Shown here piece by piece: positions 46,051 to 57,231 of a stretch of DNA of 64,000 bases (positions are counted from its first letter, which is position 1; every line of letters starts with the position of its first letter). The DNA comes from Rhizomys pruinosus. Lineage: Eukaryota; Chordata; Mammalia; Rodentia; Spalacidae. Location: assembly GCA_009823505.1 (NCBI GenBank), contig VZQC01011003.1:2441973-2505972 (forward strand), given 5' to 3'. Below the pieces are notes generated by a model. That model saw only the letters and a list, made by a program, of their open reading frames with translations. It searched no databases and was not told where the DNA came from. A program made the position numbers and the translations under genes.

Positions 46051-46292
46051 GGGCTGGAGAGATGGCTCAGTGGTTAAGAGAGCCAAGTGCTCTTGCAGAG
46101 GATGGGAATTCAATTCCCAGCACCCACATGGCGGCTAAAAACTGTCTTTGAGCCAGGTATGGTGGCACACACCTTTAATCCCAGCACTCAGGAGGCAGAG
46201 GCAGGCAGATCTCTGTGAGTTCAAGGCCATCCTGATCTACATAGCAAGCTCCAGGCCAGCTGGGAGTAAAGGGAGACCCTGTCTCAAAAAAA
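46051..46292 (+). mobile_element. Chimeric B2-B1 SINE
   Basis: The first ~100 bases are a B2 head (GGGCTGGAGAGATGGCTCAG, AATTCCCAGCACCCACATGG). They join at about 46151 to a full B1 (AGCCAGGTATGGTGGCACAC to GAGACCCTGTCTCAAAAAAA). A single duplication, ATTTCTTCAATA at 46039-46050 and 46293-46304, brackets the combined unit. The B1 has no own duplication at the junction. Confidence 0.85.
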
Positions 46293-46309
46293 ATTTCTTC
46301 AATAAATAG

Positions 46310-46312
46310 GTA

Positions 46313-46366
<54 letters not shown>
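46310..46366 (+). repeat. (CATA)n(CA)n microsatellite
   Basis: ACATACATACATA is followed by a CA run of about 40 bases. Confidence 0.96.
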
Positions 46367-46369
<3 letters not shown>

Positions 46370-46429
46370 ACCAGCTGAGTACATTTAGTGGTGTTAGTAT
46401 GTATACGTGTTTATGGCTAACCAGTAAGG

Positions 46430-46812
46430 ATTGGGTCTTAATTGGAGCTTGTCCCTGAAGAAAACTAATTTTCTCTCTCTAAGGCACCTTATGATCATAT
46501 GTCCTCTGCATTTTGACCAGTTCTGGATCTGTGATAGTCTCTATCTGCTGCATAAAGAAGCTTCTTTGATGAGGAGTGAGAGCTATACTATAAATACAAA
46601 GAAAAGTACTTAGAATACAATTAGAAAATATATTGATTTAGAAAGTGATAGTAATAGGTTCTCCTCTAAGGTCTATGACCTCTCCAACCATGGGTATTTA
46701 GCTAAATTTACAGTTTCAGGCATGAATTCTCTCCTGGTGAGTAGCCAGCCCTTAAATCCAGTTGGACAGCTGTTGGTTACCCCTGAGATAAAAGTGCCAC
46801 TATTGCACCAGT
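46430..46812 (-). mobile_element. Rodent L1 (Lx-type) 3' UTR fragment
   Basis: CTCTGCATTTTGACCAGTTC, AAGAAGCTTCTTTGATGAGG, AGTAATAGGTTCTCCTCTAA and AATCCAGTTGGACAGCTGTT match the family seen at 16062-16924 in the same orientation. Confidence 0.7.
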
Positions 46813-46866
46813 AATATATAAGTTATGTATTATATTGCTCTAAATTTTTTTTAAAAAGGAATGTGG

Positions 46867-47093
46867 AGGGCTAGAGAGATGGCCTAGCGGTTAAGAGCAC
46901 TGACTGCTTTTGCAGAGGACCCGGGTTCGATCCCCAGCACCCACATGGCGGCTGAAAACCGTCTGTACTCCAATTCCAGGAGAACTCCAGTTCCAGGGGA
47001 ATCCGACGCCCTCTTCTGACCTCTACAGCATTGCATGACATGGGTGCACCAACCTACATGCAGACAATACAGTAAATAAATAAATAAATAAAT
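46867..47093 (+). mobile_element. B2 SINE, young type with 17-nt duplication
   Basis: Near-consensus B2 (B box GGTTCGATCC) with the doubled ACTCCARTTCCAGG motif and an (AAAT)n tail. Target duplication AGGAATGTGG lies at 46857-46866 and 47094-47103. Confidence 0.97.
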
Positions 47094-47191
47094 AGGAATG
47101 TGGGATTTGGTGAAAACCCCAAATCTGCCACGAGGTCGCAGAGTGGTCTGGGAAGTCTCCTTAATTCCTCTTTTTCTATTTCATCCATCAT

Positions 47192-47228
47192 TTTTTTTTT
47201 AGACAGGGTCTCCCTGTAGCCCCAGCTA
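47192..47228 (-). mobile_element. B1 3'-end fragment
   Basis: TTTTTTTTAGACAGGGTCTC and CCTGTAGCCCCAGCT are the last part of a reversed B1. The rest is missing. Confidence 0.8.
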
Positions 47229-47229
47229 C

Positions 47230-48130
47230 ATCTATCATCTTACCTGTAAAATGGGTCAGTGCAGACACTTGCTTTGGAGAAGAATAATGAGATAAAATGA
47301 AATAATGACTATAAGTTGATTACAATATTGTCCAGGCAAAGCTCAAGAGGACAGGGAGGGGCCCAGGATATCAGCTCTTTCTGGCTGTTACCTTCAAGGT
47401 TCATTTCTCCCATTCACACCAGGACCTTCCCATAAATCCAAAGGGTATCAGCCATGGTCGGTGCCTTCCCTGCCCTAGGCCTTACTGCCTTCCCAGAGAA
47501 CTCTGCTGAGTAGTGCCATGCCAATTCTCTTTTCTCCTGCTCTAGTTCAGCCCTGAAAAAGCTAGTATTTTAATAGAAAAACTTTCCTTTCCTAAAACAA
47601 GAAAGAGAGAAAGAAGGGAAGATGGGAAGAAGGGGTGGAAGAAGACAAAGGGGCTGAGAAGGGAAGGAGAGGGGAAGAGGACGAAGATGGAAGGGGATGG
47701 CAAGGACACACAGATGAAATGAAACAGGCGTTCAGGAAAGCAGAGACTGCTTGCTACCTTATTTATCAAAAGCGAGTCACAGAGCAGCCTGGCCAGTGAA
47801 GTCCATGTGTGGGACTTTCTTTTCTTCTCTTCCCTGCTTCACCCATGTGTCTGGACTTGGAGGGAGCAGGTTGGCTGTCTGAAAAGAATGACTGTTGTGG
47901 CTACTGTGTCCCTCCCAGAGCCTTCTAACTTCCCCCATGGAGGGCTCAAGGTCTTTGATCCCTTTTGGCTGTGTCTGCTCCAGTCTACCTTGAGGTATCA
48001 TCTCAAGCCTAGAAAGTGACATTGTTTGTTGTGGTCAGTTCGCCTGTCTAATTGAGTCAGCTTTCGAACTCTTGATCTGAACTGATCAAATTCACAGACT
48101 CCTAATTCCAAATTAAACAATATTATTTAT
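47230..48130. other. No gene recognised
   Basis: Contains a purine-rich tract (47595-47700). Short frames at 47777-48022 lie opposite each other and have no known product. Confidence 0.35.
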
Positions 48131-48197
48131 TGAATCGAGCATATGTGCCATTCACTGGTCTAAATGCTTTTCCAACACCAACCCTCTTTCAACTGGA
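48130..48197 (-). mobile_element. MIR fragment
   Basis: TTATTGAATCGAGCATATGT, GCCATTCACTGGTCTAAATG and CTTTTCCAACACC follow the 3' end of MIR reversed. Confidence 0.5.
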
Positions 48198-48829
48198 AAT
48201 ATGGTCCCAGAGCCAGCAAGAATCTCTGACCTCAACCGAGACAGCAAGAATCAGGATCCACCTTTTTATTTTCTTGAGATAGAATCTTGAATAAAAACCT
48301 GGGCTTCAGTCCTGGCATGGCGCTTACTTGCACAACTGTAATCTTTTCTCTCTTGCCTTCTGTCTGCAATCCCCGTGTCTCTACCATAAAATATTCCAAA
48401 CTCCTTCCACTGATGAAATGTTCGGAGGTACTCTTTGATGTCCAGGGTCTACAGTAACAACTATGAAATGGACTTCAAGTGACCAGAGTAGCATCCTGGC
48501 GGCTGGATGTCCTGTAGAGGGAGCAAGGTCTGGTCAGATGGGTCTCTTTGGGTGAAAGGTTCACAGGGTAACTTGATAGTATTGACCAGCTGTCAGAATA
48601 CATAATCTCCTAGTATTTTTATATTTATAAGTGCAGACCAAAAGAACCTGAAAGAAATAACAGACCAATGAGTAATTTAGACTTCAGTGGTGTGAGGGAT
48701 CGCATGGCTTGTGTGTGTTAATGAGATGTTTCTCCCTTTGCCAACTTACATGTACTTGTAAGCAACTAAATATTAACACATGCCCAGGGGATATGACAAC
48801 CTATTTGGAATTTATGTAGAAACATGCCA

Positions 48830-48970
48830 GAGTTTCATTAGTGGCCTGGCCACTGTGCTAAGTATTTCTGTTATATTCTATGTAATTCTCAAAACAAACT
48901 GGTGAGGTAGAATTGGAGTCAAATTTCAAAAATGAGAATACTAAAAGGTTTGAAGTTAGTGTTTGAACAA
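48830..48970 (-). mobile_element. MIR SINE
   Basis: GCCACTGTGCTAAGTATTTC, TCTATGTAATTCTCAAAACA, AACTGGTGAGGTAGAATTGG and AAAAATGAGAATACTAAAAG keep MIR order in reverse orientation. Confidence 0.7.
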
Positions 48971-48974
48971 ATGT

Positions 48975-50555
48975 CAGTGGTGTAAAGAGACTGAAAAGAA
49001 GAAAGATGGCTAACAGCTTTAAGACCGTTTGTCCTGAGCAATTCTCTTTCTGTCCAAACTGGCTTACTCCAGTCCATAAACCAAAGACCCTATGATTAGG
49101 CTTAGCAGGTGCCCCATTTTGGCATGTGTTAGCAAACTATGGATATCCCTCATCTTCTCACCTCAGAGACAGAACAAAGATACCAGTAGAATATGCTGAT
49201 AGTTGTGAGGAGTTCAGGAGTCTTGCCTTGTACCTTCCTCCTGGTGGTGTTTTGTACTTCCAGCCAGCAATTTGCAGGAAGCTGACCAGATGGATCTCTA
49301 TACTGTGAAAGCTTGGTTACAGGGTTGGCAAAGCAGAATTTGAACTTAGGTCCATTGCACTTCATTCCTGAGCATTCTCTTCACTTATTACAGAGCTCTG
49401 GGAGGCCGCTGGTAGAAAGAGGCATTTGTAGGTCCCAGAACTCTCAGGCCTATATACTGGCTTGCACAGCGAGTAGTGGAAGCCATCTTGCAGGGGGTCA
49501 CAGACGCCAGATGCTGTCAAGCTGAGCTATGCACATCCAACTGTAAGAGCCAATACCATTCTTGTCTGTGCTGCTCAGGCCCCAAAAACAGAGGCAATAG
49601 CTGTCTTTTTCAGACTCGATAGCTGTTTTATACCAAATCAGAAAAAAAAACTGACCTCAGGAAGGAAATTCGAGGTCTCTTTCAGACTTGTATAAACCAT
49701 GTTGTATTCTTTACACATTTCTCTGAACTGGCTTCCATCCTTTTCCTGTCTAGCACTGCCATCATGGACATCCTCTCACAGGGTCCAGTGGCCTTTCTGA
49801 TCCACAGCACTTTGATTTAATGGGAATTTCATAAGGATTCTCCTTGGTCTTTCATAGCACAGGACCATCATAGGCTGATGTAAACATACGCAGGTGGAAG
49901 TTAAGAGAAAGCTGTGACAGTGGAAAAGAAAGGACGGAGTGGCTGAGACACTGATAGATGAATGCATGCAAACTTGGCCCAGATAAGAGGAAGAAATAAC
50001 AGAGGCCTCTGGGATTTGAAGTCTGAGGAAAAGAAGGGTTTTTTTTAATTAAACATCGATACAATTTGGATGTCTTAACTTTGAAAGGCTGGGGTGTTCA
50101 ACTTGACCCTCCCAAGAAACACATCCAGATTTGATCATAGCAAGAAGTCAAGAACAAAGTTATATATTTGCAAGATATCTGCTCAGCTGTGATGGTTTCA
50201 ACCTAAGATGAGCCTTCTTCAGATAAAATAGCTATGAACAAAGGACTGAGAATGCTGAGTTCAAGATGAGGAGTGGCAAGGAGTCCCAGAAATGTGTCAT
50301 GGCTATAGAGTTAAAGAAGAAAGCTGCTATCGTGTGAAAATCTGAACCAGGATAAAGTTCAGGGTGGTAAGCTTAAAACTGTAGATTCCCAACCCTCTCC
50401 ACAAAGAAACCCTGAGATGGTTATAATGCACTCAGTCATGAGGTTCCCAAATGGATCATCAGCCACTTTGCACAGCTAATGTTTTCTGTTAAACTTAGGT
50501 TTGATTTTGTCAGTAAAGACATTTTACTTGAATCACCAAACAGTCAAAAACACAT
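48975..50555. other. No gene recognised
   Basis: About 1.6 kb without SINEs. Short frames at 49126-49525 overlap in both directions and match nothing known to me. Confidence 0.35.
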
Positions 50556-50560
50556 TGAAG

Positions 50561-50812
50561 GGACTGGAGAGATGGCTAGGTGGTTAAGAGAGCCAACTGC
50601 TCTTGCAGAGGACCTGGGTTTGATTCCCAGCACCCACCCACATGGCGGCTGAGAGCCGTCTTTAACTCCAGTTTCAGGGAAATCCAAGGCCCTCTTCTGA
50701 CCTCTGCGGCATTGCACGACACAGGTGCACCAACCTACATGCAGACAGTACACTCATACACATAAAAAATAAATAAATAAATAAATAAATAATAAATAAT
50801 AAATAAAAATTA
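50561..50812 (+). mobile_element. B2 SINE with (AAAT)n tail
   Basis: GGACTGGAGAGATGGCTAGG, GGTTTGATTCCCAGCACCCA, single AACTCCAGTTTCAGG motif (no duplication) and a TAAATAAATAAATAA-type tail. Confidence 0.95.
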
Positions 50813-50974
50813 AAGCCCGCATTGAATATATAAATATAAAACAGTTCTCATCTATTACTAGAACATTTACATTATATGGGTAGAATTCACACAACAGGCA
50901 CTTTGTGAGTGCATAGCTTATAATGGTATTTAGTCAACAAGTTGACTACAAGTTCTGGAACCTAGAATTTTTTT

Positions 50975-51216
50975 ATTTATTTATTTATTTATTTTTATGT
51001 GTATGAATGTATTGTCTGCATGCAGGTCTGCGCACCCTTGTCGTGCGATGCCGCGGAGGTCAGAAGAGGGTCTTGGATTCCCTTGGAACTGGAGTTCTCC
51101 TGGAACCGGAGTCACAGACGGTTCTCAGCCGCCATGTGGGTGCTGGGGATAGAACCCGGGTCCTCTGCAAGAGCGGTCGGCGCTCTTAACCGCTAGGCCA
51201 TCCCTCCAGCCCCCTC
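50975..51216 (-). mobile_element. B2 SINE, young type with 17-nt duplication
   Basis: Reversed B2. GGAACTGGAGTTCTCCTGGA and ACCGGAGTC show the doubled motif. Target duplication GAACCTAGAATTTTTTT lies at 50958-50974 and 51217-51233. Confidence 0.97.
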
Positions 51217-51262
51217 GAACCTAGAATTTTTTTTATCCCATTTCAGGTTAAAAGGGGAATGA

Positions 51263-51420
51263 GCTGAGCATGGTAAAGCACACCTTTCATCCCAGCACTC
51301 GGGAGGCAGAGGCAGGCGGATCTCTGTAAATTTGAGGCCAGCCTGGTCTACATAGCAAGTTCCAGGCCAGCTGGGGCTACAGGGAGACCCTGTCTCAAAG
51401 AGACCAAAAAAAAAAAAAAA
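51263..51420 (+). mobile_element. B1 SINE
   Basis: Forward B1: GAGCTGAGCATGGTAAAGCA to GAGACCCTGTCTCAAAGAGA, followed by an A run. Confidence 0.94.
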
Positions 51421-51491
51421 GGCAGGGAGGAGGTAGAATGAACAATCTTGAGTTTTCAGATAAATTAAATTCTGGCACCCAAAACAGAATA

Positions 51492-51620
51492 AATGGTTAA
51501 GAGTGTGGGCTTTAGAGCCTCCTGTGTCTAGCTTATAATTCAGTTTTCTCGCTATTTATGAATATTTGGGCAAGCTGTTTATCCTCTCTGAGTTTCCTCA
51601 GCTATAAGATGGCATATTAG
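51492..51620 (+). mobile_element. MIR SINE
   Basis: GTTAAGAGTGTGGGCTTTAG, GGGCAAGCTGTTTATCCTCT and CTGAGTTTCCTCAGCTATAA are clear MIR landmarks. Confidence 0.85.
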
Positions 51621-51624
51621 TTTT

Positions 51625-52330
51625 CTGTGGTAAGACTAAGATACTTGAATGTTTTGCAGCAATATTCTTAGTGCTTAGCTGACTGGGAAGGTCTGTAAAT
51701 TTTAGTAAGTGATGTTATCAGTACCATTATTATTGCCTTTTATGGGAAAACAAAGTTTCTATGTTCATATGTGTTTTTCTTATTAAGTAACTTTGACCTA
51801 CCCAAAGTCTGGTGCAGGTCATTTCTGCAATGATATGTTCTAAACCAGAAATATCACTCACTGGTTTACTTTTTAAGCTGGAGAGCTATTTTAATTGATA
51901 CTCATTGTCAAGAGCTGGACATATGATTATAATCACAATGACGACAAAGAATTTGTGTTTAATATTAATATAAAGATACATGTATCACTTTTTAAAAACA
52001 TGATTTTTTTAAAGATACCAGATGGTTTATATTTGAAGTCATCATTACAGTTATATCTTGTTTTGCCTTTTTTCTTGTCTAACTTCAAGGCCAGTTAGAA
52101 CCAGGATTGCAAATAGACAATAAAAGTCTTTTGGTGTTTGTTATTCAAAGCTCTTCTCAGGTTGTAATTAAGCATGTAGTATTTTATATCAAAATTAATG
52201 TAGATTTAAACATGAAATCCAGTCAATTTAGTGTAGTTATTAATAAAATAATGGACAAAACTCACCCAATCATTTCAAGAGGCACAGAAAAAAGCATTTT
52301 ACAAATTCTAGCATTTTATTAAAGCAAGAA
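51625..52330. other. No gene recognised
   Basis: AT-rich non-coding. Two plus-strand frames (51895-52098 and 52107-52322) are AT-driven. Confidence 0.4.
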
Positions 52331-52334
52331 ATTC

Positions 52335-52785
52335 AGGGCTGGAGAGATGGCTCAGCAGTTAAGAGTGCCGACTGATGGGGCTGGAGAGATGGCCTAGTGG
52401 TTAAGAGCACCGACCGCTCTTACAGAGGACCCGGGTTCGATCCCCAGCACCCACATGGCGGCCGAGAATGGTCTGAAACTCCAGTTCCAGGAGAACTCCA
52501 GTTCCAGGGGAATCCGACACTCTCTTCTGACCTCCGCGGCATTGCACAACACGGGTGCACAGACTTGCCTGCAGACAGTACATTCATACACATACAGAAA
52601 TAAATAAAATTAATAAAAAAAATTTTTTTTAATAAAAAATAAGAGTGCCGACTGCTCTTGCAGAGGACACAGATTCTATTCTCGGCACCCACATGGGGGG
52701 TAAGAACCCTCTTTAAGGCCCACATGGGGGGTAGAACCTTCTTTAACGCAGGCTTGGCGGCACACATAAAAAAGAAAAGAAGAAA
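52335..52785 (+). mobile_element. Outer B2 SINE, split by a younger B2
   Basis: The head (AGGGCTGGAGAGATGGCTCA) at 52335-52374 continues at 52641 (AAGAGTGCCGACTGCTCTTG). The distal body is degraded and contains a short internal repeat of CCCACATGGGGGGTA (near 52687 and 52719), then an A-rich tail. Confidence 0.93.
52375..52640 (+). mobile_element. Inner B2 SINE, young type
   Basis: Near-consensus B2 with the doubled AACTCCAGTTCCAGG motif, inserted in an older B2. Exact duplication AAGAGTGCCGACTG lies at 52361-52374 and 52641-52654. Confidence 0.97.
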
Positions 52786-52827
52786 AAGAAATTCAAGGAA
52801 GTTTTTTTCCTCTGATAAAGTGATCTT

Positions 52828-52986
52828 TTTTTTTTTTTTTGGTCTTTTCGAGACAGGGTCTCCCTGTAGCCCCAGCTGTCCTGGAACTCACTCTGCAGAC
52901 CAGGCTGCCCTTGAACTCACAAAGATCTGCCTGCCTCTGCCTCTCAAGTGCTAGGATTAAAGGCAGGCGCCACCATGCCCAGCTGG
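52828..52986 (-). mobile_element. B1 SINE with target duplication
   Basis: Reversed B1 near consensus. TAAAGTGATCTT lies at 52816-52827 and 52987-52998. Confidence 0.96.
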
Positions 52987-53094
52987 TAAAGTGATCTTTA
53001 TCACATCGCTTTTTCCTCTGGTAAACTGATGAAGTGCATCTATGTGAAGTCCTCAGCTTCACATATTTCATACATGAGTTCTGTATTTACATGG

Positions 53095-53457
53095 TATCTA
53101 CCCCTCCCTCTCCCTCTGCTAATTCTTTCCACATGCACTCCACTCCCTCTTAATTTCATGACTTCTCTTTGATTTTATATAGATTATGTACACCTATATT
53201 AAGCTATTGAGTCTGTTTAGTGGTGCTATGTGTACACGTGTTTAGGTCTAACTACTTTGGGATTGAATAATATACTCTCCATCTCATCCCTGGAGAAAAC
53301 TGATCCTCCCTCTCTCTACTGCCATTGATTGCCTATAGCTCTTCATCTATATATTGAGCCCTGTGAAATTTCCCCCTTCCACATTGTCATGTCAACTGGT
53401 ATTATCATTTTGTTCAGGCAACAATATTATCGAGATTTCATGGCTACAGCCTCACTG
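53095..53457 (-). mobile_element. Rodent L1 3' UTR part, reverse
   Basis: TTGCCTATAGCTCTTCATCT, TTTCCCCCTTCCACATTGTC and TGTCAACTGGTATTATCATT match, from memory, rodent L1 3' regions in reverse orientation. Confidence 0.6.
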
Positions 53458-54160
53458 TCATGTCAAGGGAAATTTGTAAAGCCTACCAACCACAGCAATG
53501 ACCAGCCCAGCAAACTAACCCTAAGTGGAGCAATAGTGGCAATATTATCTTGGGAGGAACCAAAGCTGTCTAATTAGAATTAAGGCCCACTCAGTAGGAG
53601 GGAATTCATGCCTAGTACTGTAAACTTAGCCAGATTCCCATGGGAGGAGAGGTCATAGACCCTAGAGGAGAATTTGCTACTGCTACTTTCCTAAACCAGT
53701 ATAATTTCTCACTATATTCTAAATACGTATCCTTATGTCCACAGATAGTGTAGCCCTCACCATTCATCAAAGAAGTGCTTTTCACAATAGACGAAGACTA
53801 TTACAAAGATCCATAACTAGTCAAAATGCAGAAAACAATGTTTTGACTGTGGGTGGCTTTATCGTAAGTTTTGAATTAAGAAACCTTCCTTTAAAATTTC
53901 ATTTGGCTCTCCCCCTTGGGGGCTCAGGGAGTATCACTAAAGAGGGGCAGGAAGAATGCACAAGCTGGAAGGTAGGAAGAAGCACTGGGAACTGCCATTT
54001 TCTTGGTATGGCATAACCATTGCCCTCCTCAACTCAAAGCAGCGCAGTTACCTGCACCGGGCCTCTACCAGACTTGCTCTATCTACAGGCGTAGCTGTAA
54101 GAGGGGCTCATGGGCCCTGTCCCTCCCTGCTGATCTAGTAGCCATGAGAGTAAAAAAGAC
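53458..54160 (+). mobile_element. Rodent L1 3' UTR part, forward
   Basis: AATGACCAGCCCAGCAAACT, TTAAGGCCCACTCAGTAGGA, TTCATGCCTAGTACTG and GGGGGCTCAGGGAGTATCAC fit rodent L1 3' UTR in the opposite orientation to the preceding piece. Confidence 0.6.
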
Positions 54161-54633
54161 AATAACTGAATGAGAGAAAATATTTCCAAATCATATCTAA
54201 TAAATCAATATTCAGAAAATACAGAAAGCTAAAGCTCAGCAGAAAAAAAAATTCATTTTCAAAGATAGGCAAAGGAGGTGAAGACATTTCTTTCTTCACA
54301 AAATACAAATGGCCATTAAACACATGGAAAGATGCTCAACAGTACTGGTCTAAAGAAAAATGTAAATCAAAGCCATAAGTTACCAATTTATACCCACTAG
54401 GGTGGGCAATCAGGCAGAAAAAAGATAAAAAGAAAGCAAATGTTGACAAGGATGTGGATGAATTGGAGCCTTGAACATACATTGTTGAAGGGAATGTAAA
54501 CTAATACAGCCACTCTCAGAAACAATCAAAGGACTAAACATAGTTGCTATATGACCTAACAGCCTCTAGTAGGTATACATCCAAGGGAAATTAAAACATC
54601 TATAAACCCAAGAAGAATGTCCATGTATTTTTT

Positions 54634-54876
54634 TTAAATGATTCATTATTTTTTTATTTTTTATTTTATTTATTTATGTGTATGAATGTACTGTCTGCAT
54701 GTAGGTCTGTGCACCCGTGTCGTGCAATGGCGCGGAGGTCAGAAGAGGGTCTCGGATTCCCCTGGAACTGGAGTTTCAGACGGTTTTTGGCCGCCATGTG
54801 GGTGCTGGGGATTGAACCTGGGTCCTCTGCAAGATCAGTCGGGTGTTCTTAACCGCTAGGCTATCTCTCCAGCCCC
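54634..54876 (-). mobile_element. B2 SINE in old L1M
   Basis: Reversed B2 (single-copy motif GGAACTGGAGTTTCAGACGG). Exact duplication TGTCCATGTATTTTT lies at 54619-54633 and 54877-54891. Confidence 0.96.
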
Positions 54877-55214
54877 TGTCCATGTATTTTTAACATTACT
54901 CTTTATCTCCCCAAATCTCAACAACTTGAATGTCCATCATCTGGTGAGTAAACAATGTGGCATATACACACAACAAGCTATCCAGTCATGAAAAGAAATT
55001 AAATACTAGTACATGTTACCACACTGATAGACCTTGGATGCATCATACTAAGTAAAAGAAACCAGACACAAGGAGACATGGTCTTCACTTCCATTACATA
55101 AAATGTCCAGGATAGGCAAAGCCATAGGGCGCAGAATGTAGATCTGCAGTTGTTGGGGGCCAATGTGAGAAATGCTTTGGGGAGTTAAGTATATGCTTAA
55201 ATATTTGGGAAAAG

Positions 55215-55368
55215 CCGGGCATGGTGGCACACGCCTTTAATCCTAGCACTTGGGAGGCAGAGGCAGGAGGATCTTTGTGAGTTCAAGGCCAGCCTGGTCT
55301 ACAGAGTGAGTTCCAGGACAGCTGGGGCTACAGGGAGACCCTGTCTCGAAAAGACCAAAAAAAAAAAT
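55215..55368 (+). mobile_element. B1 SINE in old L1M
   Basis: Forward near-consensus B1: AGCCGGGCATGGTGGCACAC to GAGACCCTGTCTCGAAAAGA. No clear target duplication was found. Confidence 0.95.
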
Positions 55369-55458
55369 TGGGGAGAATGATAAATACATTCTGAAATTGG
55401 TTATGGTAATGGTTATACACCTGGTGAGAATACTAAAGACCACTGAATTGTACATCTT

Positions 55459-55608
55459 TTTTTTGGTCTTTTTGAGACAGGGTCTCCCTGTAGTCCCAGC
55501 TGTCCTGGAACTCGTTCTGTAGATCAGGCTGGACTTGAACTCCCAAAGATCCTCCTGCCTCTGCCTCCCAAGTGCTAGGATTAAAGGCATGCACCACCAT
55601 GCCCGGCC
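55459..55608 (-). mobile_element. B1 SINE in old L1M
   Basis: Reversed near-consensus B1. CTGAATTGTACATCTT lies at 55443-55458 and 55609-55624, a 16-bp exact duplication in the L1M 3' end. Confidence 0.97.
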
Positions 55609-55708
55609 CTGAATTGTACATCTTAAGACAGGAAGAATTATATCTTTATTTTCAAATGAATATAAGTACTAAAAAGCTCAGTATTATTTGTGCATGAAAG
55701 TGTGTTTT

Positions 55709-55836
55709 TTTGTCTTTGTAGATCCAGCTGGTCTGGAATTCACTCTTTAGACCAGGCTGGCCTTGAACTCACAGAGATCTGCCTGCCTCTGCCTCCTAAG
55801 TGCTGGGATTAAAGGCGTGTGCCACCACGACCAGCT
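55709..55836 (-). mobile_element. B1 SINE
   Basis: Reversed B1 lacking part of its 3' end. ATGAAAGTGTGTTTTT (55694) and ATGAAAGTATTTTT (55837) look like its duplication. Confidence 0.92.
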
Positions 55837-55922
55837 ATGAAAGTATTTTTTAAGACTGTGCTAACACAGTGATGGAGTATGCTGATAATGCCAAGCTAGA
55901 AGGAATAGAAAGGGTATTTTGA

Positions 55923-56113
55923 GGGCCCACGAAGTTGGCTTAGCAGGTAAAAATGTTTGCCACAAAACCTGATAGCCTGAGCTCAATCCCCATAACTCAC
56001 CTAAAAATGGAAGAAGAGAACCAACTCTACAAAATTGTCCTCTAACCTTCACGTGTGCCATGGCATGTGCACACACATGCACACATGCCAGCAATAATAA
56101 TGAATAAAAAGTT
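55923..56113 (+). mobile_element. Old B2/B3-like SINE
   Basis: GTTGGCTTAGCAGGTAAAAA, CCTGAGCTCAATCCCCATAA and CACACACATGCACACATGCC, then an AATAATAATG tail. Confidence 0.8.
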
Positions 56114-56114
56114 T

Positions 56115-57228
56115 TTTCAAGTCAGTTTCCCCAGTCCAGGAAAATGCATTATTATTATAACTTACCATATGAATTTAGGCTCATTAATTTTATCCAGTAA
56201 AATAGAAATAGATGAGTGATAAGCAAGAGATACTGATAAAGCAGTTAACATGCTCTTTTTTAAAAAAAGATAAGAGTACTTGTCCTTGGGAATCTCTCCA
56301 TAGTCCTGGGTATTTTCCTCTCTTTCATTCTGACATACTAAATACAAAAATGATATATCAGATTGCTTATGACAGTATTATTTTAAATGATAGAAATTAT
56401 CTGTACAACATGGAGTATTAAAGTCTTTTAAAATCATACACAAGATTAGTTTGACTTGAGGAAATGTGTACTATAGGGTTTTATGTGTTTTCTTATCCTA
56501 ATTTTGTAAATACTGTGTTTATATAGAAAAATGCATGAAAATCTACAATTAAAATATTAGTAGAGATTATTTGTGGCTGGCTTGTTGATTATTTTAATTC
56601 TCTTCCTTATATACCTTTGAATCATACTTTTCTTCGGAAAACAGAGCCAGCATTTGTGTTTTGTTGGTAAGCATTCTTTTATTCCCACCTCTGAGACTTT
56701 TCAGTCCAGTTGAGAGTTTTACCTAAACATCTCCTAATGTTCAGTCTAGACATCCTGGTTTTCTTTTATTTTTAAGTGGTGATTTGGAAATAATATGCTC
56801 TATTGATTTTGTGAACTCATCTTTGTCAGGGGAAGTTGAGAACAAGCCAGACGCACTTTGTTGCAAGATTGATTTTGTTACTCTGAAAATCAATAACAGA
56901 TAATGAGAGAAAAAATTCACCACTTTGCTGTTTTCAAAACCCGTCACTTCCCTGTTGAAATCAATTTTCAAGTCTGCCCGAGGTTTACTGTTTTACAGCC
57001 AACTTTGAATCTTAAAAAAAACTATGTCCTCTCTGACATATAATTGAAATTGCATCATTAAATATACAATTGAGAATCTAAAGTTTAATTTTTTTAAATT
57101 CCTGTCTACAGAATTCACTCAAAGTTTATCAAAGGAAAATAGAGTTTATGTAAGAAAAATTTCCTGCTTTCTTCCCTTAATGAGGTACTTTTCAAAAGCA
57201 ATATTGTAACATCCATTAGAAAAATATC
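56115..57228. other. No gene recognised
   Basis: AT-rich. Frames at 56212-56421 and 56741-56971 have no recognised product. Confidence 0.4.
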
Positions 57229-57231
57229 TGG

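Larger units (their letters stand above)
54165..55665 (+). mobile_element. Old L1M 3' end carrying three SINEs
   Basis: The decayed ORF2 tail and 3' UTR include ACAAATGGCCATTAAACACA, TGGAAAGATGCTCAACAGTA, GGGAATGTAAACTAATACAG and GTCCAGGATAGGCAAAGCCA, and end CCACTGAATTGTACATCTT. A B2 (54634-54876), a B1 (55215-55368) and a reversed B1 (55459-55608) are inserted. Many frame breaks. Confidence 0.85.
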
